From Flavobacteriales bacterium UBA7519 (GTDB taxonomy: Bacteria > Bacteroidota > Bacteroidia > Flavobacteriales > Weeksellaceae): a DNA stretch of 9,842 nucleotides. The notes beneath the pieces are model-generated. The model saw nothing but the letters and a program-made list of their open reading frames with translations, did no database searches and had not been told where the DNA came from. The DNA is taken from positions 12,459-22,300 of the forward strand of contig DLND01000091.1 of the NCBI GenBank assembly GCA_002476905.1, in the 5' to 3' direction. Position numbers and translations under genes: made by a program. This document shows, piece after piece, positions 1-8,122 of the stretch. Numbering within the stretch: position 1 is the stretch's first letter; the number at the start of each line of letters is the position of its first letter.

Positions 1-3
1 AAT

Positions 4-100
4 AATTTGGGCGCCTTTATCCGCCCTCCGTTCCCGCTTTTTTGTTTTTTTAGTAAAAACAAAAAGAGCTCCACTCAGGTCGGGGCGCGCTTCGCAAAAA
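4..100. repeat. Degenerate intergenic repeat, left copy
   Basis: This stretch resembles 9662-9757 in the same orientation. Shared blocks are TTTGGGC near the start, then ATCCGCC, TCCG and TCCC, and near the end TCC-CTCA-GTCGGG. Short complementary ends (GCGCC at 11-15 and GGCGC at 84-88) suggest that the element can fold back. The style resembles dispersed intergenic repeats of flavobacteria. That family link is from memory and inference, and the boundaries are approximate. Confidence 0.55.
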
Positions 101-156
101 AGGAAAATTTGTCAAAGAATCCAACATAAACCTTTAATTTAGTTTTTCTTTGATGA

Positions 157-220
157 GCAAAGCGTCTTTGCGACTCCTAAAACATTGAATCAAAAAAAAA
201 CTTTGCGAACTTTGCGTTTA
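157..220. repeat. CTTTGCG short repeats
   Basis: The 9-mer AACTTTGCG occurs twice in tandem (199-207 and 208-216). A third CTTTGCG lies at 166-172, where it forms a small palindrome with GCAAAG at 157-162 around a 3-base loop. Such CGCAAAG-type repeats are frequent between genes in Chryseobacterium-like genomes (general knowledge, not checked here). No function is evident. They sit in the 5' region of pdxH. Confidence 0.45.
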
Positions 221-255
221 AAAAAATCAATATTATAAAGCATCTCAATCATAAA

Positions 256-909
256 ATGAACCAATCAGAAAACCTCCACGATAAAAGAAAAGTTTACGAC
301 AAATCCCAACTCATCGAAACCGAAATCAAAGAAAATCCAATCGAGCAATTCCGAAACTGGTTTCTGGAAGCCGAAGAAAATCCACAAGTTTCCGAAGCCA
401 ACGCAATGGCAATTTCTACAGTCGAGGAAGACGGTTGTCCAAGAACCCGAATGGTTTTGCTGAAGTCTTACAATTGGGAAGGTTTTGTATTTTACACCAA
501 TTATGACAGCCGAAAGGGGAAATCACTCGAGAAAACTAAAAAAGCCTGTCTTCATTTTTTCTGGCCAAGTCTGGAACGTCAAATCATCATCAAAGCCGAT
601 GTAGAAAGAATTGCTGAAAATCTAAGTGACGGCTATTTCCATTCAAGACCAAAAGGAAGTCAACTTGGAGCAGTTGTTTCGCCACAAAGTCAGGAAATCC
701 CAGACCGAAATTTCCTAGAAAACAAACTCAAAAATTTAGAAACCGAATTCGAAAACAAAGAAATCCCAAGACCGGAAAATTGGGGCGGTTACATCGCAAA
801 ACCTTACGAGATCGAATTCTGGCAAGGTCGCCCAAATCGTCTTCACGATAGGATTTTGTATTCTTTGACAGAAAATTTCGATTGGAAAATTTCAAGATTA
901 GCACCATAG
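256..909 (+). CDS. pdxH: Pyridoxamine/pyridoxine 5'-phosphate oxidase
   Basis: FMN-dependent cytoplasmic oxidase that converts pyridoxine or pyridoxamine 5'-phosphate to pyridoxal 5'-phosphate, the last step of PLP synthesis and salvage. The 217 residues match the usual length of about 210-220. Visible family landmarks are the FMN-site stretch RMVLLK (65-70), YTNYDSRKG (80-88), LERQ (106-109), YFHSRPKGSQLGA (127-139), and the C-terminal signature EFWQGRPNRLHDR (187-199) ending in W..SRLAP. R195 and H197 correspond to the substrate-phosphate and pyridine-contact residues of the E. coli enzyme. The ATG at 256 gives a normal N-terminus. The gene stands alone on the + strand and converges on hisIE through a shared terminator. 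Its product is the cofactor of HisC next door, but the opposite orientation argues against co-regulation. The call is very secure. Confidence 0.97.
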   Translation: MNQSENLHDKRKVYDKSQLIETEIKENPIEQFRNWFLEAEENPQVSEANAMAISTVEEDGCPRTRMVLLKSYNWEGFVFYTNYDSRKGKSLEKTKKACLHFFWPSLERQIIIKADVERIAENLSDGYFHSRPKGSQLGAVVSPQSQEIPDRNFLENKLKNLETEFENKEIPRPENWGGYIAKPYEIEFWQGRPNRLHDRILYSLTENFDWKISRLAP

Positions 910-910
910 C

Positions 911-937
911 AAAAATCCAGCAGACGCTGGATTTTTT
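911..937. terminator. Bidirectional hairpin terminator between pdxH and hisIE
   Basis: A perfect 11-bp stem (911-921 with 926-936) with loop AGAC reads AAAAATCCAGC / GCTGGATTTTT. On the + strand it ends in a run of six T after pdxH. On the - strand it ends in five T after hisIE. It therefore looks like an intrinsic terminator used from both sides. The hisIE stop codon (936-938) overlaps the edge of the stem. Confidence 0.85.
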
Positions 938-1523
938 ATTTACTTCTTGACTTTAAAATTTTCTCTACATCTTCAATTGAAAAACCTTTAGTTTTAAGTA
1001 AAATTAAATAATGATAAATCAAATCTGCGGCTTCGTTTAAGAACAATTCATCGTTATTATCTTTCGCTTCAATGATCAATTCCACAGCTTCTTCACCTAT
1101 TTTTTGTGCGACTTTGTTGATGCCTTTTTTATATAGAAGATTGGTGTAAGAATTTTCATCATTATTGTCAATCTTATCAGAAATGGTTTGCTGTAATTCA
1201 TACAAAAATCCTTTATCATTTTCTTCTGCAAAACAAGTCGTCGTTCCTTTGTGACAAGTTGGTCCAAGCGGTTTCGCTTTGATGAGAATCGTATCGTTAT
1301 CACAATCCAATTTCCAATCAATTAATTCCAGAAAATGACCAGACGTTTCACCTTTTGTCCAAAGACGGTTTTTGGAACGGGAAAAGAAAGTGACTCGTTT
1401 TTCCTGCAACGTTTTATCAAACGCTTCCTGATTCATATAACCCAGCATCAGGACTTTCTGGTTGAGATAATCCTGAATAACCACAGGAACTAAGCCTGTA
1501 TTTTTATCAAATTTTATAGTCAT
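936..1523 (-). CDS. hisIE: Bifunctional phosphoribosyl-AMP cyclohydrolase / phosphoribosyl-ATP pyrophosphatase
   Basis: Fused enzyme for steps 2 and 3 of histidine synthesis. The C-terminal domain cleaves PR-ATP to PR-AMP and pyrophosphate, and the N-terminal domain opens the purine ring of PR-AMP. The cyclohydrolase domain (about 1-100) shows [16 protein letters not shown] (48-63), the metal-site DCDND (73-77), and cysteines C90 and C97, which fit the zinc ligands. The pyrophosphatase domain (about 106-190) shows the MazG-like helices [13 protein letters not shown] (137-149) and [11 protein letters not shown] (163-173). The length of 195 aa is normal for the fusion. It is the last gene of the operon. 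Its ATG overlaps the hisF stop by 4 bases (ATGA), so translation is probably coupled, and the bidirectional terminator follows directly. Confidence 0.96.
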   Translation of the reverse strand: MTIKFDKNTGLVPVVIQDYLNQKVLMLGYMNQEAFDKTLQEKRVTFFSRSKNRLWTKGETSGHFLELIDWKLDCDNDTILIKAKPLGPTCHKGTTTCFAEENDKGFLYELQQTISDKIDNNDENSYTNLLYKKGINKVAQKIGEEAVELIIEAKDNNDELFLNEAADLIYHYLILLKTKGFSIEDVEKILKSRSK

Positions 1524-2272
1524 CGTATTGATAAGTTTTTAGATTTTAAATAATTTTTAAGTTCCGGAATTCCGATTTCATTGAAATGAAAAATACTAGC
1601 CGCCAAAGCTCCGGTCGCTTTGGTTTCTGTAAAAACATCTTCAAAATGTTTCATTGTTCCCGCACCTCCGGAAGCAATCACAGGAATATTAACTAACGCC
1701 GAAAGTTGTTTGGTGATTTCTATTGCGAATCCACTTTTTGTTCCGTCCGTATTCATTGAGGTTAGGAGGATTTCGCCGGCTCCAAGATTTTCAACTTCTT
1801 TTGCCCAATAAAACAATTCTTTTTCGGTTTCGATTTTTCCACCGTTGCTGAAAATCTTATTCTGATTTTGTACCAATTTGGTGTCAATTGCGACAACCAT
1901 ACATTGTGAACCAAATCTTTTGGCAACTTCGGTTATCAGATTCAGATTGGAAATCGCTGCGGAATTCATAGTGATTTTATCTGCGCCGTTTTTCAGAAGT
2001 TCTTCCACATTTTCCAAAGCGTTGATTCCACCGCCAACCGTGAAAGGAATATTGATATGTCGGGCAATTTCCCGAACAAGCGGAATCAGTGTTTTTCTTC
2101 GTTCTTCTGTCGCAGAGATATCAAGAAAAACCAATTCGTCCGCTCCTTGGTCGGAATATTTGATGGCCATTTCCACAGGATTTCCAACTTCTTTCAAATC
2201 CAAAAAATTGACACCTTTTACGGTTTCTCCGTTTTTGATATCGAGACAAGGAATGATTCTTTTTGCTAACAT
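1520..2272 (-). CDS. hisF: Imidazole glycerol phosphate synthase, cyclase subunit
   Basis: With HisH it forms IGP synthase. HisF uses ammonia from HisH to convert PRFAR into imidazole glycerol phosphate plus AICAR, linking the pathway to purine synthesis. It is a 250-residue (beta/alpha)8 barrel of normal length. The start reads [15 protein letters not shown], with catalytic D11 in the first strand and D130 in the fifth (VVAID). The two phosphate-binding half-barrel signatures are FTVGGGI (77-83) and IASGGAG (199-205). Its ATG shares one base with the hisA stop (TGATG), and its own stop overlaps the hisIE start by 4 bases. It is distinguished from its paralogue HisA by the N-terminal PCLDI and the SMNTDGT loop (172-178). 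Confidence 0.97.
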   Translation of the reverse strand: MLAKRIIPCLDIKNGETVKGVNFLDLKEVGNPVEMAIKYSDQGADELVFLDISATEERRKTLIPLVREIARHINIPFTVGGGINALENVEELLKNGADKITMNSAAISNLNLITEVAKRFGSQCMVVAIDTKLVQNQNKIFSNGGKIETEKELFYWAKEVENLGAGEILLTSMNTDGTKSGFAIEITKQLSALVNIPVIASGGAGTMKHFEDVFTETKATGALAASIFHFNEIGIPELKNYLKSKNLSIR

Positions 2273-2988
2273 CAGAGAAATGGTTTTAAATCGTTAAGAG
2301 AAATTCTGTTTTCATACAAAGCTTTGCCGATAATTGCGCCTTCACAACCCAAAGATTTTAATTGAACTAAATTTTTAGTAGAAGTAATTCCGCCCGAAGC
2401 AATTAGTTTAATGTCTGGATTTTCAGCAATAATTTTTTCATATAAATCGAAAGAAGGACCTTCTAACATTCCATCTTTATCAATGTCTGTTGAGATAATA
2501 TATTGGATTCCGTCTTCTGTTTTTTCTTTGATGAAGTCATAAATATTCATTTCGATTTCTTCTAACCACCCCGAAACTGCAATTTTTTCTTTTTTAGCAT
2601 CCGCTCCCAAAATGATTTTTTCGTTACCATATTTTTCTAAGGTTTCAAGAAATAATTCTGGATTTTTGACAGCAACACTTCCTAAAGTCACTTGTTTTGC
2701 GCCACTTTCAAAAGCGATTTTAATATCTTCTTTGGATTTCAAACCACCTCCAAAATCTATAATTAAAGATGTTTTTGAAGAGATTTCTTCTAATGTTTTA
2801 TAATTGATAATTCGGTTTTCTTTTGCACCGTCTAAATCAACCAAATGCAAAAACTGAATTCCGTTGTCTTCAAAATTTTTCGCGACATCCAAAACGTTCT
2901 TGCTGTAAACGGTTTTCTTGTCGTAATCGCCTTTGGAAAGACGAACACATTCTCCGTTGATAATATCTATTGCTGGGATAATTCTCAT
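2272..2988 (-). CDS. hisA: ProFAR isomerase (phosphoribosylformimino-AICAR-P isomerase)
   Basis: Catalyses the Amadori rearrangement of ProFAR to PRFAR, step 4 of histidine synthesis. It is a 238-residue (beta/alpha)8 barrel of typical length. The first strand reads [16 protein letters not shown], with catalytic D8. D130 lies in ILGADAKK, followed by SGW (139-141), which fits the substrate-closing tryptophan. Phosphate-binding motifs are DFGGGL (78-83) and IASGGI (196-201). The TDIDKDGM segment (167-174) is typical of HisA. It overlaps hisF by one base. Unlike the other his genes it is separated from its upstream neighbour, hisH, by 171 bases that hold an inverted repeat. No strong promoter could be recognised in that gap, so co-transcription is the simplest reading. 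Confidence 0.97.
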   Translation of the reverse strand: MRIIPAIDIINGECVRLSKGDYDKKTVYSKNVLDVAKNFEDNGIQFLHLVDLDGAKENRIINYKTLEEISSKTSLIIDFGGGLKSKEDIKIAFESGAKQVTLGSVAVKNPELFLETLEKYGNEKIILGADAKKEKIAVSGWLEEIEMNIYDFIKEKTEDGIQYIISTDIDKDGMLEGPSFDLYEKIIAENPDIKLIASGGITSTKNLVQLKSLGCEGAIIGKALYENRISLNDLKPFL

Positions 2989-3023
2989 TTTCTATTTTTA
3001 TTTTTAATGAATTAATAGATTTT

Positions 3024-3151
3024 AACCACAAAAGGCACAAAAAATTTTTATATTTTTTAGTTGTTCAAAAGTTCAAAATAGGTTTATTTGAAATTTTGTT
3101 TTCTTTTGAAAAGCTTTTATTTTAATTTTTCCTTTTGTGTCTTTTGTGGTT
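3024..3151. repeat. Long inverted repeat between hisH and hisA
   Basis: Arms of 19 bases, 3024-3042 and 3133-3151 (AACCACAAAAGGCACAAAA and its near-reverse complement), differ at one position and enclose 90 AT-rich bases. On the + strand the odd pair is G-U; in the operon mRNA (- strand) it is a C-A mismatch. No T-run follows the outer arm on either strand, so it is not a standard terminator. It fills most of the only real gap in the operon. The arms resemble intergenic repeats known from flavobacteria (recollection, not searched). Confidence 0.7.
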
Positions 3152-3159
3152 GAAATCAA

Positions 3160-3741
3160 TCATAATTTTAAAAAATTTTCTAATATTTTACTTCCGAAAA
3201 CACCACTTTTTTCCGGATGAAACTGTACTCCAAAAAAATTATCTTTTTGCAAGGCTGTACTATAAGCTTCAGAATAATCGGTTGTTGCAATAGTATTTTC
3301 ATTTTTCTCAGCATAATAACTGTGGACGAGGTACATATAACTCTGCTCAGGAATATTTTTGAACAAATCCGATTTCAAATCATAAATCTGATTCCAGCCA
3401 ATCTGCGGAACCAATACAGAATCTGGAAATCTCTTAACCGATACATCAAAAATTCCCAAAGCTTTTGTGTCACTTTCTTCCGAATCTCTGCAGAGTAATT
3501 GCATCCCAAGACAGATTCCCAAAAGTGGTTGTTTCAGTTGAGGAATCAGCAAATCCAAGTTGGTTTCTTTCAAAGAATTCATTGCGAAAGATGCTTCTCC
3601 AACTCCGGGGAAAATGACTTTGTCTGCTTTGGAAATTTCATCAAAATTATCTGTGAGTTTTGCTGAAAACCCCAATCTTTCTATTGCAAACAGAAGACTT
3701 TGAACATTTCCGGCTTTGTAATCTATAATGACTGTTTTCAT
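3160..3741 (-). CDS. hisH: Imidazole glycerol phosphate synthase, glutamine amidotransferase subunit
   Basis: Class I glutamine amidotransferase that hydrolyses glutamine and channels ammonia to HisF. The 193 residues span the usual domain. The oxyanion-loop PGVG is at 45-48. The nucleophile elbow GICLGMQLL (75-83) has C77, and the triad is completed by H175 and E177 in VQFHPEKSG (172-180). LVHSYY (138-143) is the conserved strand before the active site. The gene overlaps the hisB end by 4 bases (ATGA). hisF, its partner, lies two genes downstream, separated by hisA, in the widespread order hisH-hisA-hisF. Confidence 0.97.
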   Translation of the reverse strand: MKTVIIDYKAGNVQSLLFAIERLGFSAKLTDNFDEISKADKVIFPGVGEASFAMNSLKETNLDLLIPQLKQPLLGICLGMQLLCRDSEESDTKALGIFDVSVKRFPDSVLVPQIGWNQIYDLKSDLFKNIPEQSYMYLVHSYYAEKNENTIATTDYSEAYSTALQKDNFFGVQFHPEKSGVFGSKILENFLKL

Positions 3742-4871
3742 AACATTCCTTTTGTTGAAGGTAAAATCATTTTCTCCGAATCACGTTTTACCGCAGATTT
3801 TAAACACTTAGCAAAAGCCTTGAAAATCGATTCGATTTTGTGATGTTCATTGTCGCCTTCCGCTTTGATATTGAGATTAGCTTTCGCCGAATCTGAAAAT
3901 GATTTGAAGAAATGAAAGAACATTTCGGTTGGCATTTTTCCAATCATTTCTCGTTTGAATTCTGCATCCCAAACCATCCAATTTCGTCCTCCAAAATCCA
4001 ACGCAACTTGAGCTAAACAATCGTCCATTGGTAAAACAAAAGCGTAACGGTCGATTCCCAATTTGTTTCCTAAAGCCTCATAAAATGCTTCGCCAAGTGC
4101 AATTCCTGTATCTTCAATCGTGTGATGCTCATCAACTTCCAAATCACCGTCAACCTTTATTTCTAAATCCATTTGGCCGTGCTTTGCAATTTGGTCAAGC
4201 ATATGGTCGAAGAACGCAATTCCAGTTTCGATATTGGATTTTCCTGTTCCATCGAGGTTTAGATTGATTTTGATTTTCGTTTCATTGGTATTTCTGATGA
4301 TTTCCGAAGTTCTATTTTCAAGTTTCAGGAATTCATAGATTTCTTTCCAAGAAGTTGTCTTGAGAGCAATTACATTTTCCAAATCATCACTTTCTAAAAT
4401 TTCATCTGCGCCCAGATTTTCATCATTATTAATGAAAATCGCTTTTGAATTGAGGTTTTTTGCCAATTTCACATCTGTAATTCGGTCACCGATCACGAAC
4501 GAATTTTCCAAATCGTAAATGTTTTTATCGAAATATTTCGTTAGCAAACCTGTATTTGGTTTTCTTGTTGGCGCATTGTCTTTGGCGAAGGTTTCATCAA
4601 TGAAAATATCTTCGAATTTTACGCCTTCACTTTCAAAAGTTTCGATAATGAAATTTTGAACCGGCCAAAAATTTTCTTCTGGATGAGATTCCGTTCCCAA
4701 ACCGTCCTGATTAGTAACAATTACCAATTCATAATCCAATTCTTTCGCAATTTTTGGGAGATATGTGAAGACTTTTGGGTAGAATTTTAGTTTTTGAAAA
4801 GAATCAACCTGATAATCTTCTGGCTCTAGAACCAAAGTTCCGTCACGGTCTATGAACAATATTTTTTTCAT
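3738..4871 (-). CDS. hisB: Bifunctional histidinol-phosphatase / imidazoleglycerol-phosphate dehydratase
   Basis: The C-terminal domain dehydrates imidazole glycerol phosphate (step 6) and the N-terminal HAD-family domain dephosphorylates histidinol phosphate (step 8). The 377 residues are slightly longer than the E. coli fusion. The HAD domain (about 1-165) shows DRDGT (8-12) with nucleophile D8 and acid/base D10, TNQDG (53-57), K104 in TRKP (102-105), and GDRITD (128-133). The zinc loop of the E. coli enzyme (CxH...CxC) is absent: residues 92-105 read [14 protein letters not shown]. The dehydratase domain (about 188-377) shows FDHML (221-225), [10 protein letters not shown] (247-256) and EHHKIES (342-348), which carry the metal-binding His/Glu residues. 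One base separates it from hisC. It overlaps hisH by 4 bases. Confidence 0.96.
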   Translation of the reverse strand: MKKILFIDRDGTLVLEPEDYQVDSFQKLKFYPKVFTYLPKIAKELDYELVIVTNQDGLGTESHPEENFWPVQNFIIETFESEGVKFEDIFIDETFAKDNAPTRKPNTGLLTKYFDKNIYDLENSFVIGDRITDVKLAKNLNSKAIFINNDENLGADEILESDDLENVIALKTTSWKEIYEFLKLENRTSEIIRNTNETKIKINLNLDGTGKSNIETGIAFFDHMLDQIAKHGQMDLEIKVDGDLEVDEHHTIEDTGIALGEAFYEALGNKLGIDRYAFVLPMDDCLAQVALDFGGRNWMVWDAEFKREMIGKMPTEMFFHFFKSFSDSAKANLNIKAEGDNEHHKIESIFKAFAKCLKSAVKRDSEKMILPSTKGML

Positions 4872-4872
4872 T

Positions 4873-5904
4873 TTAATTAATTGAATTTAAGGTTTCTATG
4901 AGTTTTTTATTTTCTTCGGGAGAACCAACTGTAATTCTCAGACAGTTTTTAACGGCGGAATTTCGATTTCTGATAATGATATTTTGTTCCACTAAATTTT
5001 GATAAACCGAATCAGCATTATCAACTTTAACCAAAATAAAATTAGCGTCTGAAGGGTAAATTTTCTTAACTAAATCCAGCTTTTCTAAGTTTTCAATTAG
5101 GTTCTTTTTCTCTTTCAGAATGATTTTGATATTTTCTGAAACCAGATTGATTTTTTCATTGTCAATGGTGTTTAGAATCGCATCCTGATTGAGCTGACTA
5201 ATGTTATAAGGTGGTTTTACTTTGTTGTAAAATTTGATAATTTCTTTGGAAGCATAGGCAATTCCAACCCGCACAGAAGCCATTCCCCAAGCTTTGCTGA
5301 ATGTTTGACTCACGATAAGATTCGGGTAATTTTCGATTTGGTTCCTAAAACTTTCTTCCGGACTAAAATCAATGTAGGCTTCATCAATGAAAACAATTCC
5401 GTTAAAATTTTCAAGAATATATTTTATATTTTGAATTGAATTTCCGGTTGGATTATTTGGCGAACAGATGAAAATTATTTTCAAATTATCGTCCTCAAAA
5501 TAAGGCTTCAATGTTTCTAACTCGATTTGAAAATCATCATTTAAATCAAGATTGATTAATTCAACATCATTGATATTGGCCGAAACTTCGTACATCCCAT
5601 AAGTTGGCGAGAATGTGAGAACTTTATCTTTTTTTGGCTTACAAAAGATTCTGAAAGCCAGATCTATGACTTCATCGCTTCCGTTGCCGAGGAAAATATT
5701 TTCGGTTGAAATTTGATTCAATTCGCTAAGTCTTTCTTTGATTTTTCTCTGAGATGGGTCAGGATAACGATTTAGTTTTCCGAAGGGATTTTCGTTGGCA
5801 TCCAGAAAAATCCCATTTTCTCCTTCAAACTCATCTCTTGCGGACGAATAGGGTTGGAGATTCAGAATGTTTTTTCTAACTAAATTTTTTATATCAATTG
5901 TCAT
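4873..5904 (-). CDS. hisC: Histidinol-phosphate aminotransferase
   Basis: PLP-dependent fold type I aminotransferase that converts imidazole acetol phosphate plus glutamate to histidinol phosphate and 2-oxoglutarate (step 7). The 343 residues match the usual 340-360. Visible motifs are LDANENP (34-40), GNGSDEVI (73-80) in the cofactor phosphate cup, CSPNNPTGN (147-155), FIDEAYIDF (172-180) with D174 and Y177 for the pyridine ring, [16 protein letters not shown] (199-214) with Schiff-base lysine K204 and R212, and LRITVG (322-327) with the carboxylate-binding arginine. It overlaps hisD by 11 bases, consistent with coupled translation. The neighbours and the short length favour HisC over other aspartate-family aminotransferases. 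Confidence 0.96.
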   Translation of the reverse strand: MTIDIKNLVRKNILNLQPYSSARDEFEGENGIFLDANENPFGKLNRYPDPSQRKIKERLSELNQISTENIFLGNGSDEVIDLAFRIFCKPKKDKVLTFSPTYGMYEVSANINDVELINLDLNDDFQIELETLKPYFEDDNLKIIFICSPNNPTGNSIQNIKYILENFNGIVFIDEAYIDFSPEESFRNQIENYPNLIVSQTFSKAWGMASVRVGIAYASKEIIKFYNKVKPPYNISQLNQDAILNTIDNEKINLVSENIKIILKEKKNLIENLEKLDLVKKIYPSDANFILVKVDNADSVYQNLVEQNIIIRNRNSAVKNCLRITVGSPEENKKLIETLNSIN

Positions 5905-7189
5905 TGTCTAAAGATTTTAATCGGATTGAAACGGCGTTTTTGTGAGCCATTAATTCTTCAGCTTCTGCCATTAACTCAATGGTTTTTCCTAAGTTTTTAA
6001 TTCCTGTTTTTGTAATATTTTGAAAAGTGATTTTCTTCACAAAACTATCCAGAGAAACACCGCTGTAATTTTTCGAAAAACCGTTGGTTGGCAAAGTATG
6101 ATTGGTTCCCGATGCATAATCGCCAGCACTTTCTGGACTGTAATTTCCAAGAAAAACAGAACCAGCATTGGTGATTTTATTGATGAAAATTTCAGCATTT
6201 TCAGTTGCTAAAATCAAATGTTCGGGGGCGTAATAATTTGAAAACTCAATAGCTTCATCGATAGAACTTAACAAAATTGATTTGCTGTTTTCTAAAGCGA
6301 CTTCTGCGATTTCTTTTCGAGGTAAATCGTTAAGTTGTTTATTAATTTCAATATTAATTTCGTTAATGATTCTTTCTGAATTACTCAATAAAATGACTTG
6401 AGAATCCGTTCCGTGTTCGGCTTGTGAAAGCAAATCTGAAGCAACAAAACTAGGAATCGACATTTCATCAGTAATGACCAAAACCTCGCTTGGACCAGCC
6501 GGAATATCAATCGCAAGATTGTAGTTAAGAGCCAATTGTTTCGCAGCTGTAACATATTGATTGCCCGGTCCGAAAATCTTATCAACTTTTGGAATTGTTT
6601 CTGTCCCAAAAGCCAAAGCTGCAATCGCTTGACTTCCACCAATTTTGAAAATGTTTTTAATCCCGATTAAGTTTGCAGTAAACAAAATTGCGGGATTGAT
6701 TTTTCCGTTTTTATCGGGTGGTGAACAAAGAAATATATTTTTGCAACCTGCAATAGTCGCTGGAATTCCCAACATCAAAACTGTAGAAAACAAAGGTGCA
6801 GTTCCTCCAGGAATGTAAATCCCAATATTTTCTATGGCTCGATTTTCTCGCCAGCAGAAAACACCTTCGGTTGTCTCGATGATTTTTTTCTCTTCCTGTT
6901 GAGAACTGTGAAATTTTCTGATATTTTCCGCAGCAATTTTGATGGCTGATTTTAATTCTTCAGAAACTAATTTTTCTGCTTCAATGATTTCTGAATCAGT
7001 AGTTTTTAATTCTTGAAGAGAAACGTTATCAAATTTTTCTGTCAAGAATTTTAATGCTTTATCTCCATTTTTTTCAACTGCATAAAAAACTTGTTTTACT
7101 TGACTTTCAAGATTTTCTTGATTTTGTAAAGGTCTTTCGCAAAGTGATTTCCAGTGGGAAATTGGTGGATATTTGTACTGCTTCATCAT
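5894..7189 (-). CDS. hisD: Histidinol dehydrogenase
   Basis: Zinc- and NAD-dependent enzyme that oxidises histidinol to histidine in two steps, the end of the pathway. The 431 residues are normal. Zinc ligands seen in the E. coli enzyme are present as Q256 and H259 (SQAEHG), D357 (SAGDYAS) and H416 (LMAHKNAVS). The catalytic pair E323-H324 lies in APEHL. Other signatures are GIYIPGG (123-129), IFGPGN (205-210) and DIPAGPSEVLV (228-238). The ATG at 7189 overlaps the hisG stop by 4 bases (ATGA). A second ATG follows immediately (7186) and cannot be excluded as the start. Confidence 0.97.
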   Translation of the reverse strand: MMKQYKYPPISHWKSLCERPLQNQENLESQVKQVFYAVEKNGDKALKFLTEKFDNVSLQELKTTDSEIIEAEKLVSEELKSAIKIAAENIRKFHSSQQEEKKIIETTEGVFCWRENRAIENIGIYIPGGTAPLFSTVLMLGIPATIAGCKNIFLCSPPDKNGKINPAILFTANLIGIKNIFKIGGSQAIAALAFGTETIPKVDKIFGPGNQYVTAAKQLALNYNLAIDIPAGPSEVLVITDEMSIPSFVASDLLSQAEHGTDSQVILLSNSERIINEINIEINKQLNDLPRKEIAEVALENSKSILLSSIDEAIEFSNYYAPEHLILATENAEIFINKITNAGSVFLGNYSPESAGDYASGTNHTLPTNGFSKNYSGVSLDSFVKKITFQNITKTGIKNLGKTIELMAEAEELMAHKNAVSIRLKSLDNDN

Positions 7190-8043
7190 AATATCATTTT
7201 TTCAATTTCTAAAACCAAAATTCCTTGTGCGCCTTCATTTTTCAGATTCTCTATCACTTCCCAAAATTTATCTTCTTTGATTACTGAATGAATGGACGAC
7301 CAACCACTTTCAGCTAACGGAAGAACAGTTGGGGATTTCATTCCGGGTAAGAGATTGATGATTTTTTCGAGGTTTTCATTTGGTGCATTTAGAAGAATAT
7401 ATTTGCTTTCTGAAGCTTCTTTTACCGCATTAATTCTGAATAAAAGTTTATTTAAAATTTCTTGATTTTCATCAGATAAATTCTGGCTTGAAATCAAAAC
7501 TGCTTCACTTTCTAAAACAGTTTCCACCTCTTTCAAACCATTCGTAAGTAGAGTAGAGCCTGTGCTGATGATGTCGAAAATACCGTCCGAAAGTCCAATT
7601 CCAGGCGCTATTTCTACGCTTCCTCCGATTTTTTCGATTTGAGCATTGATATTATTTTCTTGGAAATAATTTGATAGAATCTCAGGGTAAGAAGTCGCTA
7701 CTTTTTTATTTTCGAAAAATTGAATTCCGTTATAAGTTTCTTCTTTTGGAATGGCCAAAGACAATCTGCATTGTGCGAATCCAAGTTTCTGAACAAGGTC
7801 AATGTTTTTCTTTTGTTCCAGAACTTCATTAAGTCCAATAATTCCGATATCAGCAACGCCTTGTTCAACATATTGCGGAATATCATCATCACGAAGAAAT
7901 AAGATTTCTAATGGAAAGTTAGACGAAACAGCTTTAAGTTTTCTGGTGCCGTTGGAGATTTTGATGCCACATTCTTCCAGAAGTTTAAGAGACTTTTCGC
8001 TCAGTCTTCCGTTTTTTTGTATGGCTAATTTTAGTTTACTCAT
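7186..8043 (-). CDS. hisG: ATP phosphoribosyltransferase, long form
   Basis: First and committed step: PRPP + ATP gives PR-ATP and pyrophosphate. It is the usual target of feedback inhibition by histidine. With the start at 8043 the protein has 285 residues and begins MSKLKLAIQKNGRL, the common HisG N-terminus. An in-frame ATG at 8079 would add 12 residues of no recognisable homology and is less likely. The PRPP loop is visible as GLSDGIFDIISTGSTLLTNG (150-169). Residues about 210-285 form the extra regulatory domain of the long form, with PGMKSPTVLPL (233-243). A long-form enzyme is expected to be histidine-sensitive on its own and needs no HisZ, which is indeed absent from the operon. It is the first structural gene, directly downstream of the attenuator. 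Confidence 0.96.
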   Translation of the reverse strand: MSKLKLAIQKNGRLSEKSLKLLEECGIKISNGTRKLKAVSSNFPLEILFLRDDDIPQYVEQGVADIGIIGLNEVLEQKKNIDLVQKLGFAQCRLSLAIPKEETYNGIQFFENKKVATSYPEILSNYFQENNINAQIEKIGGSVEIAPGIGLSDGIFDIISTGSTLLTNGLKEVETVLESEAVLISSQNLSDENQEILNKLLFRINAVKEASESKYILLNAPNENLEKIINLLPGMKSPTVLPLAESGWSSIHSVIKEDKFWEVIENLKNEGAQGILVLEIEKMIL

Positions 8044-8062
8044 TTTGGATTTTATAGATAGA

Positions 8063-8072
8063 GTCTGAGTAA
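8063..8072 (-). promoter_or_regulatory. Segment complementary to attenuator terminator arm and loop
   Basis: In the transcript this reads UUACUCAGAC, a perfect 10-base complement of GUCUGAGUAA (8118 to 8109), which forms the 5' arm and loop of the attenuator hairpin. It lies between the terminator and the hisG start. It could form an alternative stem in read-through RNA or be a chance partial duplication. A role is not shown. Confidence 0.35.
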
Positions 8073-8094
8073 ACAACAAGGAAAATTGGGAAAC

Positions 8095-8122
8095 AAAAAA
8101 CCGTCTGATTACTCAGACGGTT
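8095..8122 (-). terminator. his operon attenuator terminator
   Basis: In the transcript, a perfect 10-bp stem AACCGUCUGA / UCAGACGGUU (8122-8113 with 8108-8099) with a 4-base loop GUAA is followed by a run of U (DNA positions 8100-8095, then G and UUU). This is a classical intrinsic terminator placed 28 bases after the leader peptide stop and about 50 bases before the hisG start, on the operon strand. Its position ahead of the first gene, and not after a gene, marks it as an attenuator. Confidence 0.88.

Larger units (their letters stand above)
1..255. other. Non-coding region upstream of pdxH
   Basis: No credible reading frame is seen here. The stretch holds a degenerate intergenic repeat (about 4-100), CTTTGCG repeats (157-217), and an AT-rich run leading into pdxH. 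A pdxH promoter is not clear: TTTG at 211-214 lies 19 bases before TATAAAG at 234-240, which matches the Bacteroidota consensus (TAnnTTTG) only in part. No Shine-Dalgarno sequence is visible ahead of the ATG at 256. The window begins inside this region, so any gene further left is not visible. Confidence 0.6.

Noticed and set aside
256..2272. Functional linkage of pdxH to the his operon through the PLP needed by HisC
   Set aside because: pdxH is on the opposite strand, convergent, and separated by a bidirectional terminator. PLP is needed by many enzymes, so the adjacency is not evidence.
1878..2297. Long + strand frames opposite hisF, and others opposite hisA, hisB, hisG and the aminotransferase-like gene
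   Set aside because: They lie antisense to strongly conserved genes, show no recognisable domains, and have the composition expected of reverse-strand shadows.
2989..3100. Internal promoter for hisA
   Set aside because: CTATTTTG in the gap has the wrong spacing to be a TAnnTTTG box and has no TTTG at a suitable distance upstream.
3024..3151. Inverted repeat as an intrinsic terminator or a CRISPR-like unit
   Set aside because: The loop is 90 bases, no T-run follows on either strand, and there are only two arms with no regular spacers.
8044..8079. Upstream ATG at 8079 extending HisG by 12 residues
   Set aside because: The added residues (MLFTQTLSIKSK) do not resemble HisG, while MSKLKLAIQKNGRL from 8043 is the standard N-terminus. 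The extension lies in the leader, just after the terminator.
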